A stretch of DNA of 52,244 nt from Stenotrophomonas maltophilia (GCA_002364755.1 DEZI01000010.1:13064-65307), one strand, 5' to 3'; counted from the stretch's first letter, positions 8,163 to 16,398 are shown. The notes: a model not told the origin generated them from the sequence alone. Numbers and translations: made by a program.

Positions 8163-8191
8163 TTGTCGATGTGCCTGCGGAGCCGTAGAGT
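8163..8191 (+). promoter_or_regulatory. Candidate promoter of the second secreted paralogue
   Basis: TTGTCG (8163-8168), 17-bp spacer, TAGAGT (8186-8191), preceded by the shared GGTCCC. It matches the first paralogue's promoter in both boxes, spacing and -35 context. Confidence 0.5.
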
Positions 8192-8225
8192 CGGAAATTC
8201 TTCATGGACGACAGGAGAGGGAACG

Positions 8226-8717
8226 ATGCATCGCAAGACTACGCTTGGCCTGGCTTTGAGCCTGGCGATGACCTTGGCGTTCACGACACATGCCCGTGTC
8301 GAGAAAGAAGCCGAGGTCAAACTTGACTCAACCGCGCCGGTGGCCGAGCAGATCGCCGATGTCGAAAAAGCGCTGAGTTCAGATGATTACTCCGAGATCA
8401 GCATGGAGCAGAAAAGCACCGTGCAGCAGGCGCTGGGGCGCATTCGGCTCAAGATGGGTGACCATCAGCGGGTGGAAGAACTGAGCCCGCAAGCGCGTGT
8501 CGAGATCTTCAACGATCAGGAGATCGTCAATACGATCCTCACACAAGCCCGCGCCGACAGCCGCATGGTGTGCCGTCGCGAGCGCGCTATCGGCAGCAAC
8601 ATGCCGCAGCGGGTATGCATGACGGTGGCGCAGCGGCGCGAGGCCCTGGAAGCTGCCCGCAAGACGATGCGCGACAGCCAGTCCATCAACAATCTGCAGC
8701 CGTCAGGGGGGCTGTAA
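8226..8717 (+). CDS. Secreted protein of unknown function, tandem paralogue 2
   Basis: 163 aa with a signal peptide (cleavage near residue 23, FTTHA). It shares with its upstream neighbour APVAEQIADVEKAL, the FNDQEIVNTILT block, ADSRMVC and the cysteine motif GSNMPQRVCMTVAQRR. Similar CxxxxxxGSxxPxxxC endings occur in other Xanthomonadaceae secreted proteins as far as I recall, but no function is established that I know of. The start has AGGAGAGGGAACG just upstream. The pair lies directly before a two-component system, so it may be part of its regulon; this is inference. Confidence 0.75.
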   Translation: MHRKTTLGLALSLAMTLAFTTHARVEKEAEVKLDSTAPVAEQIADVEKALSSDDYSEISMEQKSTVQQALGRIRLKMGDHQRVEELSPQARVEIFNDQEIVNTILTQARADSRMVCRRERAIGSNMPQRVCMTVAQRREALEAARKTMRDSQSINNLQPSGGL

Positions 8718-8778
8718 GCAGCCCGCACGAAATGTTAAGACTGCAACCTGTATCGTTCAGCGGGTAGACGTGGCGTCC

Positions 8779-8805
8779 ACCCGCTCAGGCGCACCCTGAG
8801 CGGGT
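8779..8805 (+). other. Hairpin in the response-regulator leader
   Basis: Perfect 11-bp stem ACCCGCTCAGG / CCTGAGCGGGT with a 5-nt loop, without a U-tract. It lies 40 bp before the GTG start of the response regulator. It may be a weak terminator of the preceding gene or a leader structure. Confidence 0.4.
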
Positions 8806-8844
8806 TGGCATCTCCCGACGACCCTTAATGAATCAGAGGTCCCA

Positions 8845-9522
8845 GTGCGTATTCTCGTAATCGAAGACAACAGCGACATCGCAGCCAACCTTGGCGACTA
8901 CCTCGAGGACCGGGGCCACACGGTGGACTTCGCTGCCGACGGCGTGACCGGGTTGCACCTGGCCGTGGTGCACGAGTTCGACGCGATCGTGCTGGACCTC
9001 AACCTGCCGGGCATGGACGGCATCGAAGTCTGCCGCAAGCTTCGCAACGAAGCGCGCAAGCAGACCCCGGTGCTGATGCTGACCGCGCGCGATTCGCTGG
9101 ACAACAAGCTGGCAGGTTTCGATTCGGGTGCTGATGACTATCTGATCAAGCCGTTCGCCCTGCAGGAAGTGGAAGTCCGCCTCAATGCCCTGTCGCGCCG
9201 CGGCAAGGGCGTGCAGACCCGCGTGCTGGAAACCGGCGACCTGGAATACAACCTGGACACGCTGGAAGTGCGCCGCCAGGGCAAGCTGCTGCAGCTCAAC
9301 CCGACTGCGTTGAAGATCCTGCAGGCGCTGATGGAAGCCGCTCCGGCCGTGGTCACCCGCCAGGAACTGGAAACCCGCGTCTGGGGCGAAGAACTGCCGG
9401 ATTCGGATTCCCTGCGCGTACACATCCACGGCCTGCGTGCGGTGGTCGACAAGCCGTTCGAAGTGCCGCTGATTCAGACCCGTCATGGCATCGGATACCG
9501 CATCGCCACCCCGGAAGCCTGA
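8845..9522 (+). CDS. OmpR/PhoB-family response regulator
   Basis: 225-aa DNA-binding response regulator. The receiver domain spans about 1-120: acidic pair in VIEDN, phosphoacceptor Asp51 in VLDLNLPG, Thr in MLTARD, and Lys in DDYLIKPF. The C-terminal winged helix (about 125-222) has the recognition region DSLRVHIHGLRAVVDKPF and ends in the common TRHGIGYRI. It starts with GTG at 8845. The sensor kinase follows after 4 bp, so they form one operon. Its targets are not shown by sequence; PhoP-, ColR- and RaxR-type regulators of xanthomonads are all possible relatives. Confidence 0.93.
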   Translation: MRILVIEDNSDIAANLGDYLEDRGHTVDFAADGVTGLHLAVVHEFDAIVLDLNLPGMDGIEVCRKLRNEARKQTPVLMLTARDSLDNKLAGFDSGADDYLIKPFALQEVEVRLNALSRRGKGVQTRVLETGDLEYNLDTLEVRRQGKLLQLNPTALKILQALMEAAPAVVTRQELETRVWGEELPDSDSLRVHIHGLRAVVDKPFEVPLIQTRHGIGYRIATPEA

Positions 9523-9526
9523 TTCG

Positions 9527-10855
9527 GTGGCAACCAAGGGGGAGCGTCGGCGCACGCCCTATCGGCGGCGCCTGCGCAGTCGCATCATCGTCTCGTTCGT
9601 GTTGTTGGGCTTCTGCCTGACGACACTGTTCGCGTTCGCCACCAACTGGGCCCGCATGCGCGTGGAAAACCAGCTGGTGGAAGACGTGATGAACCGCAAC
9701 ATCAACGAGTACGCAAGGCGCTTTTACGAGCACCCCGGACGCAACCCCGAAGTGCCGGTGCAGCAGATCCGGGCGTACGCGTATTCGAGCGACAAGTTCG
9801 ACCGCGTGCGCGAAAACCAGCCGGACTGGGCGGCGTTGCCCAATGGCAATTACAACCTCAGCGGCATCGACGAACAGAACCAGCCGTATGCCTACAAGCT
9901 GGCCGTGCGCAAGGCGGACGACGCCTGGTTCTTCCTCGCTTATGACATGACCGACAGCGTGCGCGGCGGGCAGCAGCTCAACCGCGCGCTGGTGCTGTCG
10001 GTGCTGGTGTTCAGCCTACTGTCGCTGGTGCTGGGCTGGTGGTCGGCGTCGAAGGTGATGAAGCCGGTGTCCGACCTGGCCGCACGGCTGCGTGCCTACC
10101 GCGGCGGCACCAGTGATCCCGAGCCGCTGGCGCCACGTTTCCCCGACGACGAAGTGGGCCAGCTCGCGCAGGCGCTCGATGACTATTCCTCGCGCCTGAC
10201 CGAAGTCGTGCAGCGCGACCGTGAGTTCAATGCCGACGTCAGCCACGAACTGCGCACGCCACTGGCGGTGATCCGCGGCGCGACCGAGCTGCTGCTGACC
10301 CGTCCCGGCCTGGACGAGAAGGTGCTGCAGCGCCTGCAGCGCATCCAGCGTGCCGAACAGCAGTGCAGCGATCTGATCGGCGCCTTGCTGCTGCTGTCGC
10401 GCAACGAGCGCGGGCAGGGCACCAGCAATGTGGCACGGGTGGCCGAGCAGCTGCTGGATGCGCATCGCGCGCAGCTCGGCGGGAAGCCGCTGGAGCTGGT
10501 GCTGGAAGGCGAGCGCGGCCTGGTGATCGATGCACCGGAAGCGGCCTTGTCGGTGGCGCTGGGCAACCTCATCGGCAATGCCGTGAAGTATTCGCAGGAT
10601 GGCAGCGTGCGCGTCCACGTCAGCAGCAATGCGGTGTCGGTGACTGACAGTGGCCCCGGACTGAGCGAAGAAGATGCCGCCAAGCTGTTCCAGCGCGGTT
10701 ATCGCGGCACCCATGCCGGCCACTCGCAGGGCGGTGGCATCGGCCTGTCGATCGTCAGCCGCCTGTGTGATCTGTACGGGTGGCAGGTGAGCGTGCGCCC
10801 CGGTGGCGATCGCGGTGTGATCGCGACGCTGACGTTCTCGCCGAAGCCGCTCTGA
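9527..10855 (+). CDS. Sensor histidine kinase, partner of the preceding regulator
   Basis: 442-aa membrane kinase. Transmembrane helices lie at about residues 20-42 and 150-172, with a periplasmic sensor of about 105 residues between them. HAMP-like linker, then HisKA with the phosphorylated His in ADVSHELRTP, then an HATPase with an N box (GNLIGNAVKYS), G1 (DSGPGL) and G2 (GGGIGLSIV). I chose GTG at 9527, 4 bp after the regulator stop; an ATG at 9485 would overlap the regulator by 38 bp. The sensor domain resembles no ligand-binding fold I can name. Confidence 0.9.
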   Translation: MATKGERRRTPYRRRLRSRIIVSFVLLGFCLTTLFAFATNWARMRVENQLVEDVMNRNINEYARRFYEHPGRNPEVPVQQIRAYAYSSDKFDRVRENQPDWAALPNGNYNLSGIDEQNQPYAYKLAVRKADDAWFFLAYDMTDSVRGGQQLNRALVLSVLVFSLLSLVLGWWSASKVMKPVSDLAARLRAYRGGTSDPEPLAPRFPDDEVGQLAQALDDYSSRLTEVVQRDREFNADVSHELRTPLAVIRGATELLLTRPGLDEKVLQRLQRIQRAEQQCSDLIGALLLLSRNERGQGTSNVARVAEQLLDAHRAQLGGKPLELVLEGERGLVIDAPEAALSVALGNLIGNAVKYSQDGSVRVHVSSNAVSVTDSGPGLSEEDAAKLFQRGYRGTHAGHSQGGGIGLSIVSRLCDLYGWQVSVRPGGDRGVIATLTFSPKPL

Positions 10856-10862
10856 CGATGAG

Positions 10863-10920
10863 TGGTGGGTGCGGCACGGGGTGAATGGTGGGTGCGGCGC
10901 GGCAAGAATGGTGGGTGCGG
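10863..10920. repeat. Three direct repeats spaced 23 bp
   Basis: TGGTGGGTGCGG occurs at 10863, 10886 and 10909, with exact 23-bp periodicity and diverged filler. The third copy runs into a palindrome (GTGCGGACCGTTGGTCCGCAC less one base, 10915-10935) of the SMAG type; a second hairpin, CCATGCATTGCATGG, follows at 10948-10962. Confidence 0.7.
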
Positions 10921-11111
10921 ACCGTTGGTCCGCACGGTTGATCCCACCCATGCATTGCATGGATCCATTGTCGTAACTGGCATTCATGACCTCGGCTTCT
11001 GTCGACGGACCACTGTGCTTTCCCGCGCTACGGACTGCTGTGACGCATTTGCCTCCTGACATCCGCCGGCGCGGATGGCCAGATGCCTTGTCACCTGCGA
11101 GGAACCTGGCC

Positions 11112-11528
11112 ATGTCACACCGTACCCGTTACCCCAACCTGCATCAGCTGGTCGGCGATTCCATCGACGTGCTTTCCGCCGATGTCGCTGCACGCATCGA
11201 AGCCGTGCTGAAGGATCCCGGTGACCTGATGTCCATCCTGCAGGAGAGGATGGAAGCCAACGATGCCACCGACCACGCGGCGACGCGTGCCGGACTGACC
11301 GACCAGCAGAGCAGTACGGTCGCCGGTCTCAGGCGCACCGTGTCCGGTATCAGCACACTGACCCGGCTGATGCATGCCGCGCATATCGCGCGCACGCATG
11401 GTGGTCCACTACAGGCCGTGCCGCCGGAGACGATGGAGGGGCTGATGGTGGCCGCACGCGAGCTGACCCGTCATGTGCAGCAACAACTGCAGGCCGAGCG
11501 CATGCGCGGTGCGGCAACGCTGCAGTAA
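11112..11528 (+). CDS. Small cytoplasmic protein of unknown function
   Basis: 138 aa, not recognised. Begins MSHRTRYPNLHQLVGDSIDV and is largely helical, with a middle segment rich in Asp, Ala and Thr and a C-terminal helix HVQQQLQAERMRGA. No signal peptide, membrane segment or cysteine motif. The ATG at 11112 has GCGAGGAA upstream at good spacing; an open frame further upstream overlaps repeat DNA and is unlikely. Followed at once by SMAG repeats. Confidence 0.65.
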   Translation: MSHRTRYPNLHQLVGDSIDVLSADVAARIEAVLKDPGDLMSILQERMEANDATDHAATRAGLTDQQSSTVAGLRRTVSGISTLTRLMHAAHIARTHGGPLQAVPPETMEGLMVAARELTRHVQQQLQAERMRGAATLQ

Positions 11529-11529
11529 T

Positions 11530-11552
11530 GTAGAGCCGAGCCCACGCTCGGC
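11530..11552 (+). repeat. SMAG-type REP, single
   Basis: GTAGAGCCGAGCCCACGCTC and the following GGC form a GTAG-headed palindrome. The same unit recurs at 11580 and, reversed, at 18721-18743. Confidence 0.85.
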
Positions 11553-11579
11553 TGCCTTTACGGCTGAAGGGCCTCCACT

Positions 11580-11648
11580 GTAGAGCCGAGCCCACGCTCG
11601 GCTGCTTTTGCGGCTGCGCCGCCGCCCGAGCATCGGCTCGGGCGCTAC
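11580..11648 (+). repeat. SMAG-type dimer, 69 bp, left flank of the pilus block
   Basis: A forward unit at 11580-11602 and a reversed unit at 11624-11648, separated by 21 bp. By eye the whole 69 bp matches the reverse complement of 18675-18743 with two mismatches. The terminal GTAG of the reversed unit supplies the TAG stop of the permease gene (11645-11647). Confidence 0.85.
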
Positions 11649-12736
11649 GCCTGCGATGTGTCAGCTGCTTTGCTGGAAGCAGACCCGCCGGGAATGGGTG
11701 TCGGCGTGCCCAGCGTCTCCACCACATACAGGCGCTTGACCAGCACGAACAGCACCACGGTCAGTGGTGCGGCCAGCAGTATCCCGGCCGGGCCCAGCAG
11801 TGCGCCGATGCCGAACAGCGAGAACAGCAGCAGGGCAGGGGGCAGGTCAACCGCACGCTGCTGGATGAGCGGCTGCAGCAGATGCCCCTCCACCTGCTGC
11901 ACCACCACGAACAGCGCCACCGTGGCCAAGGCGATTTCCGGACTGACCGTAAACGCCAGCAGGATGGCCGGTACCGCCGCCAGGATCGGGCCGACGATCG
12001 GCACGAAGTCCAGCAGCGCGGTGATGATGCCCAGCCCGAACGCGACCGGCACGCCCAGCGCCCACAGCCCCAGCCCGGTCAGCAGCCCGACCACCGCCAT
12101 GGCCAGCAACTGCCCGCCCAGCCAGGCCTTCAGCGCATTGCCACTGGCATGAAACGCGTCCTCCACGGCCGGGCGCTGGCGCGTGGGCAGCAGCTTGAGC
12201 AGGCCCGTGCGGTACAGATCCGGTTGCGCCGCCAGATAGATGCCGCCGATCAGCACCAGGAACAAGTCCGCGACGCCGCCGGTGGCCGACATCGCCAGCG
12301 ACCCGGCGCGGGCCGCCATTGTCGAGACGCTGGACTGCGCGTTCTGGGTCAGCTCATGCACGGTGGGGCCGACCGGACTGTCCGCCAGCCAGGTCTGGAA
12401 ATTCTCCCAGGCGGCTGGCAACGTCTGCCGCAGCGTCGCCATCTGCGCCCCCAGCTGCGAACCGAACAACCACATGGCCGCTGTGAACAGCGCCACCAGC
12501 AGCAGCACGGTCAAGCCCAGCGCCCAGCCCTCCGAAAGGGGTGTGTAACGCCGCACCGCGCCAACGATCGTCCGCAGCAGTGCCGCCACCACCACCGCCC
12601 CGAAGATCAGCAGGACCAGTTGCGACAGCTTCCACAGCAGCAGGCCGAGGGCGACCAGCGCCAGGGTCACCACCACGCGGGCGGTGTAGGAACGTAGGGA
12701 GGCGGTGGGCACGGTCGATCTCACAGGCAGGGGCAA
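11645..12736 (-). CDS. AI-2E-family (PerM-like) membrane transporter
   Basis: 363-aa inner-membrane protein with about eight hydrophobic segments, in the order expected for the AI-2E transporter/PerM family: two or three N-terminal helices, a soluble loop of about 70 residues (near 95-170), then five more helices. Near the C-terminus GHLLQPLIQQRAVDLPP is the family hallmark. Members have been linked to autoinducer export or sodium/proton exchange; the substrate here is open. Monocistronic, 79 bp downstream of coaE on the same strand. Its stop codon lies in a SMAG repeat. Confidence 0.9.
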   Translation of the reverse strand: MPLPVRSTVPTASLRSYTARVVVTLALVALGLLLWKLSQLVLLIFGAVVVAALLRTIVGAVRRYTPLSEGWALGLTVLLLVALFTAAMWLFGSQLGAQMATLRQTLPAAWENFQTWLADSPVGPTVHELTQNAQSSVSTMAARAGSLAMSATGGVADLFLVLIGGIYLAAQPDLYRTGLLKLLPTRQRPAVEDAFHASGNALKAWLGGQLLAMAVVGLLTGLGLWALGVPVAFGLGIITALLDFVPIVGPILAAVPAILLAFTVSPEIALATVALFVVVQQVEGHLLQPLIQQRAVDLPPALLLFSLFGIGALLGPAGILLAAPLTVVLFVLVKRLYVVETLGTPTPIPGGSASSKAADTSQA

Positions 12737-12815
12737 TACAGGCGCAGGACCATAGCGGGGCGCGTGAGAAGACGGTGTGTGTCTGCGGGGTTACAGCGGG
12801 GCGGCTGCCGGCGTC

Positions 12816-13427
12816 TCAGGTCGAGGCGAGCTGCAGGTACCGCGCGTGCAGCGCTTCCACCTGCGCCTGCAGGTCATCGGGGTGGCCGTCGTTGATCACC
12901 ACGTCATCGGCAAGGGCCTGGCGCTGTGCACGGCTGGCCTGGGCGGCAATCATCCGGTCCGCCAATGCAGCATCGATGCCGTCGCGCTGCATCAGTCGCG
13001 CGTGCTGCACGGCCTCGGGCGCATCGACCAGCAGGATCCGGCCTAGCCACGGATATGCCTGGAGGCCGCCGACCTCGGTCAACAGCGGTATCGCCGCCAG
13101 CGCGTAGGGGCTGGCGGCCTGCTCGCATTGCTTCTGCATCAACCGGCGGATGGCCGGATGGGTGATCGCCTCCAGGGCGACCCGCTCGGCCGGATCAGCG
13201 AACACATGGGCCCGCAGGCGGGCACGGTCCAGGCTGCCATCGGCCAGCAGCATCTCCGCGCCGAAGCGCTCGCCGATGGTGGCGAGGGTCGGGCTGCCGG
13301 CCGCAACCACGGCGCGCGCGGCCAGGTCCGCATCGGCCACCACGATCCCGAGCGCCTCGAAGCGCCGGGTCACCTCGCTCTTGCCGGCAGCGATGCCGCC
13401 GGTCAGGCCGACCACATAACGGCTCAT
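12816..13427 (-). CDS. coaE: Dephospho-CoA kinase
   Basis: Catalyses the last step of CoA synthesis, phosphorylating the ribose 3'-OH of dephospho-CoA. 203 aa. The P-loop is GLTGGIAAGKS (residues 8-18), followed by DADLAAR near 33 and ITHPAIRR near 89. The position after pilD with a 10-bp gap is the usual pilC-pilD-coaE arrangement of gammaproteobacteria; the link to pili is positional only. Confidence 0.95.
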   Translation of the reverse strand: MSRYVVGLTGGIAAGKSEVTRRFEALGIVVADADLAARAVVAAGSPTLATIGERFGAEMLLADGSLDRARLRAHVFADPAERVALEAITHPAIRRLMQKQCEQAASPYALAAIPLLTEVGGLQAYPWLGRILLVDAPEAVQHARLMQRDGIDAALADRMIAAQASRAQRQALADDVVINDGHPDDLQAQVEALHARYLQLAST

Positions 13428-13437
13428 GGCGGCAGCG

Positions 13438-14301
13438 TCAGCGCAGACCGCTCATGGCCAGGTACTGGTTCACCACCGGCTCGCCCCACATGAAATACAC
13501 CCAGCCAGCCAGCGCCAGGTAAGGGCCGAACGGAATCGGCGTGGCCTTGTCGCGGCCGCGGGTGTAAAGCCAGATCGAGCCGATGACGGCGCCCAGCACC
13601 GACGACAGCAGGATGATGGGCAGGATGCCCTTCAGCCCGCACCAGGCGCCCAGCGCAGCAAGCAGCTTGGCGTCGCCGCCCCCCATGCCGTCGCGGTTGG
13701 TCACCAGCTTGTACGCCTTGGCCACGATCCACAGCACAAGGAAGCCCGCCGCGGCACCGATCAGGGCCGGTTTGGCCGGCATGTACAGATTGTCCATGCT
13801 CCCGACCAGGCCCAGCCACATCAGCGGCAGGGTGATCTGGTCCGGCAGGTACTGCGTGCGCAGGTCGATACCGGACAGGGCGATCAGGAAGCAGGTCAGC
13901 ACGATCGCGCCGAAGCCCTGCCAGCCGAAGCCGAACTGCCAGACGCAGCCCAGCACCATCACTGCGGTCAGCGCTTCCACCAGCGGGTACTGGATGGAGA
14001 TGGGCGCCTTGCAGTGGCGGCACTTGCCGCCCTGGACGATCCAGCTGAACAGCGGGATGTTCTCGTACCAGGACAGCTTGTGCTTGCAGTGCGGGCAGTG
14101 CGACGGCTCGACCACGATGCCCGGTGGTGGCGGGTCGTAGATGTCCGGCTGCTCCAGGACCTCACGCGCCTCGCGCTTCCACTCCCACATCATCCGCCTG
14201 GGCAGGCGCAGGATGACCACGTTGAGGAAACTGCCGATTAGCAGCCCCAGGGCGGCCGCGGCGGGGTAGCCGAGGCCGGGATGCTGGTCGAGAAATGCCA
14301 T
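13438..14301 (-). CDS. pilD: Type IV prepilin leader peptidase/N-methyltransferase PilD
   Basis: 287-aa inner-membrane aspartyl protease that cleaves prepilin leaders after Gly and methylates the new N-terminus. The cytoplasmic zinc site has Cys69, Cys72, Cys94 and Cys97 (CPHCKHKL and CRHCK). The catalytic aspartates are Asp146 in SGIDLRTQYLPD and Asp210 in GMGGGDAKL. It should process both pilins at 15.9-16.9 kb and probably type II secretion pseudopilins encoded elsewhere. Gap of 8 bp from pilC. Confidence 0.95.
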   Translation of the reverse strand: MAFLDQHPGLGYPAAAALGLLIGSFLNVVILRLPRRMMWEWKREAREVLEQPDIYDPPPPGIVVEPSHCPHCKHKLSWYENIPLFSWIVQGGKCRHCKAPISIQYPLVEALTAVMVLGCVWQFGFGWQGFGAIVLTCFLIALSGIDLRTQYLPDQITLPLMWLGLVGSMDNLYMPAKPALIGAAAGFLVLWIVAKAYKLVTNRDGMGGGDAKLLAALGAWCGLKGILPIILLSSVLGAVIGSIWLYTRGRDKATPIPFGPYLALAGWVYFMWGEPVVNQYLAMSGLR

Positions 14302-14309
14302 TGTTACCT

Positions 14310-15569
14310 TTAGCCGACGACGGCGCCGAGTTTGAAGATGGGCAGGTACATGCCGATGACCATGCCGCCTACGACAACACCGATGAAGACCATGATCATC
14401 GGCTCGAGCAGGCTGCTCAGGGCATCCACGGCATTGTTGACTTCCTGCTCATAATACTCGGCAACCTTGAACAACATGGCATCCAGTGCGCCGGCCTCTT
14501 CGCCGATGCCGGTCATCTGGATGACCATATGCGGGAAGAGGTTGGTCTGCTTCATGGCCATGTTGACCGGGTAGCCCACCGACACATCGTCGCGCATGCG
14601 CAGCACGGACTCCTCGTAGACCTTGTTGCCGGTGGCGCCGGCCACGATGCCCAGTGCCTCGACCAGTGGTACGCCGGCCTTGAAGGTGACGGCGGTGGTA
14701 CGGGCAAACCGGGCGATGGCGCTGTTGTGCATGATCTGGCCGATCACCGGCACCTTCAGGATCAGGCGATCCATGGTGTGCTGCATCTTTGGTGAGCGTT
14801 TGTAGGCCATGACGGCACCCACGGTCGAGCCAATGACGACGATTGCGATGAGCCACCACCAGGACACCATGAAGCGGGACAGATTGACGATCAGCTGAGT
14901 GAATGCAGGCAAATCAGCGCCGAAGCCGCGGAAGACCTCCTCGAACTGCGGGACCACGAAGATCAGCATGATGGCGCTGACCAGCAGGGCAACGACAACC
15001 ACCATGGCCGGGTAGAACAAGGCTTTCTTTATCTTGCCCTTAAGAGCTTCAATGTTCTCTTTGTAGTTGGCCACCGTGTCCAGCACGGTTTCCAGTACAC
15101 CGGCACCTTCACCTGCACGTACGAGATTGCGGTAAAGCTCATCGAACTGCACAGGATGTTTGCTGATGGCCTCGTAAAGAGATGAGCCGCCTTCGATATC
15201 CGTACGGATACCGTCCACCATTTTCTTCATCCGCGGGTTCTTATGCCCGCTGCCGATGATCTCCAGCGCCGACACGATCGGCACGCCGGACTTCATCATG
15301 GTGGCCATCTGTCGGCTGAAGAACGCGATGTCCTTTGCGCCCACTGCTTTGCCCGCAGCGCCGAACAGCGGCTTGGGCTTGACCTTGACCTGGCCCGGGT
15401 TGATTCCTTGGCGGCGCAGCTCTGCACGGAGCAGGTTGGCGTTCTTTGCCAGTTGCTCGCCCTTCATCTTCACGCCCCGCTTGTCGGTCCCCTCCCAGAC
15501 AAACGGCTGCAGCTCCGTGGTGCTGCGCGCCACGGGCTCTTTCTTGATCGCACTGCGACTGACAGACAT
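14310..15569 (-). CDS. pilC: Type IV pilus inner-membrane platform protein PilC
   Basis: 419 aa. PilC couples the PilB and PilT motors to pilus assembly. It has two tandem T2SS-F domains: the first starts at FSRQMATMMKSGVPI (about 85-99), the second at FARTTAVTFKAGVPLVEALG (about 290). Transmembrane helices lie near 190-212, 238-260 and 394-415. The N-terminal 70 residues are the soluble part (VWEGTDKRGVKMKGE). First gene of the pilC-pilD-coaE operon, divergent from the pilin genes across 356 bp. Confidence 0.95.
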   Translation of the reverse strand: MSVSRSAIKKEPVARSTTELQPFVWEGTDKRGVKMKGEQLAKNANLLRAELRRQGINPGQVKVKPKPLFGAAGKAVGAKDIAFFSRQMATMMKSGVPIVSALEIIGSGHKNPRMKKMVDGIRTDIEGGSSLYEAISKHPVQFDELYRNLVRAGEGAGVLETVLDTVANYKENIEALKGKIKKALFYPAMVVVVALLVSAIMLIFVVPQFEEVFRGFGADLPAFTQLIVNLSRFMVSWWWLIAIVVIGSTVGAVMAYKRSPKMQHTMDRLILKVPVIGQIMHNSAIARFARTTAVTFKAGVPLVEALGIVAGATGNKVYEESVLRMRDDVSVGYPVNMAMKQTNLFPHMVIQMTGIGEEAGALDAMLFKVAEYYEQEVNNAVDALSSLLEPMIMVFIGVVVGGMVIGMYLPIFKLGAVVG

Positions 15570-15694
15570 GTTGGCTCCCCAAGACCCGCCATCCCCAGGC
15601 GGGCATCATTACTGCCGATGTTAGCCGGTTCACGGCCATCTGGGCAGGCCGGAAGCAGGCGGAAATGTGGAATGGTGCCTACCTCTGCCCAAAG

Positions 15695-15711
15695 GTGACG
15701 CACTGCGTCAC
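15695..15711. promoter_or_regulatory. Candidate upstream activator site for the pilin promoter
   Basis: GTGACGCA, one central base, TGCGTCAC: a perfect 8-bp-arm inverted repeat about 100 bp upstream of the sigma-54 promoter. That distance suits a bacterial enhancer-binding protein such as PilR. The spacing does not fit a CRP/Clp site. Confidence 0.45.
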
Positions 15712-15811
15712 ATTGCAGTAGCCGTCTCATTTCTGGTCCAGGGGGCTTCACATACAAGAATTTGCTGCCATCATTGGCTCCGGGGAAATTCAGGGGGAGG
15801 CGTGCAGGAGT

Positions 15812-15827
15812 TGGCACGCAACCTGCG
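15812..15827 (+). promoter_or_regulatory. Sigma-54 promoter of the first pilin gene
   Basis: TGGCACGCAACCTGCG fits the consensus TGGCACG-N4-TTGCW, with the invariant GG (15813-15814) and GC (15825-15826) at the right spacing. The transcript would start near 15838, about 88 nt before the pilin ATG. pilA is sigma-54/PilR-dependent in Pseudomonas, and pilSR is in this window. Confidence 0.8.
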
Positions 15828-15925
15828 TTGTTTCACCCGCAGGGCGCAGGAACTGCTCACCCGGCCATAGGCCGGACCGTCCGGGCGCACTGAACTCAAC
15901 CACCACCAATCTTGGGGAATTACAT

Positions 15926-16351
15926 ATGAAGAACCAGAAGGGCTTCACCCTCATCGAACTGATGATCGTTGTCGCGATCATCGCCATCCTGGCTGCGATT
16001 GCTATTCCGCAGTACAACGATTACACCGCTCGCGCTCAGATGACGGAAGCCTTCACGCTGGCGGCCGGCATGAAGACTCCGATCGCTGAGGCGTTTGCGC
16101 AGGACAACACCGCAGCGAATTCCTGCGTTGTTCCCACGGGTTCGGTGACTACTGGTAAGTACGTTGCTAGCGTCACTCCGACTGCTGCTGCCGATAGCTG
16201 CGCAATTGCGGCAAAGCTGAAGTCGGCTGGCGTGAACGAGAAAGTCAAGGACGCAACCATCACTCTGACTTTCAAGCCCTCGACTGGTGCTTGGACCTGC
16301 AAGAGCAGCGTCTCGGCAGCCATCACCCCGAAGGCCTGTGATCCGACCTGA
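15926..16351 (+). CDS. pilA: Type IV major pilin, paralogue 1
   Basis: 141-aa type IVa prepilin. The leader MKNQKG is cut before Phe7; the mature protein starts FTLIELMIVVAIIAILAAIA with Glu5 conserved. The rest is a pilin head with four cysteines (NSCVV, DSCAI, WTCKS, PKACD) that can form two disulfides, including the C-terminal D-loop. It has a sigma-54 promoter upstream and a strong terminator 20 bp after its stop, so it is the better-expressed of the two pilins by inference. Confidence 0.95.
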   Translation: MKNQKGFTLIELMIVVAIIAILAAIAIPQYNDYTARAQMTEAFTLAAGMKTPIAEAFAQDNTAANSCVVPTGSVTTGKYVASVTPTAAADSCAIAAKLKSAGVNEKVKDATITLTFKPSTGAWTCKSSVSAAITPKACDPT

Positions 16352-16371
16352 TTGATTTCAGTGTGGTGTGG

Positions 16372-16398
16372 AGCCCCGGCATCGCCGGGGCTTTTTGT
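16372..16398 (+). terminator. Terminator between the two pilin genes
   Basis: Stem AGCCCCGGC / GCCGGGGCT with a 3-nt loop and TTTTT. It should end most pilA transcripts before the second pilin. Confidence 0.9.

Larger units (their letters stand above)
15570..15925. other. pilC-pilin divergent regulatory gap
   Basis: 356 bp without a gene. It holds a 17-bp inverted repeat at 15695-15711 and a sigma-54 promoter at 15812-15827, both facing the first pilin. No terminator, repeat element or sRNA was recognised here. Confidence 0.7.
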
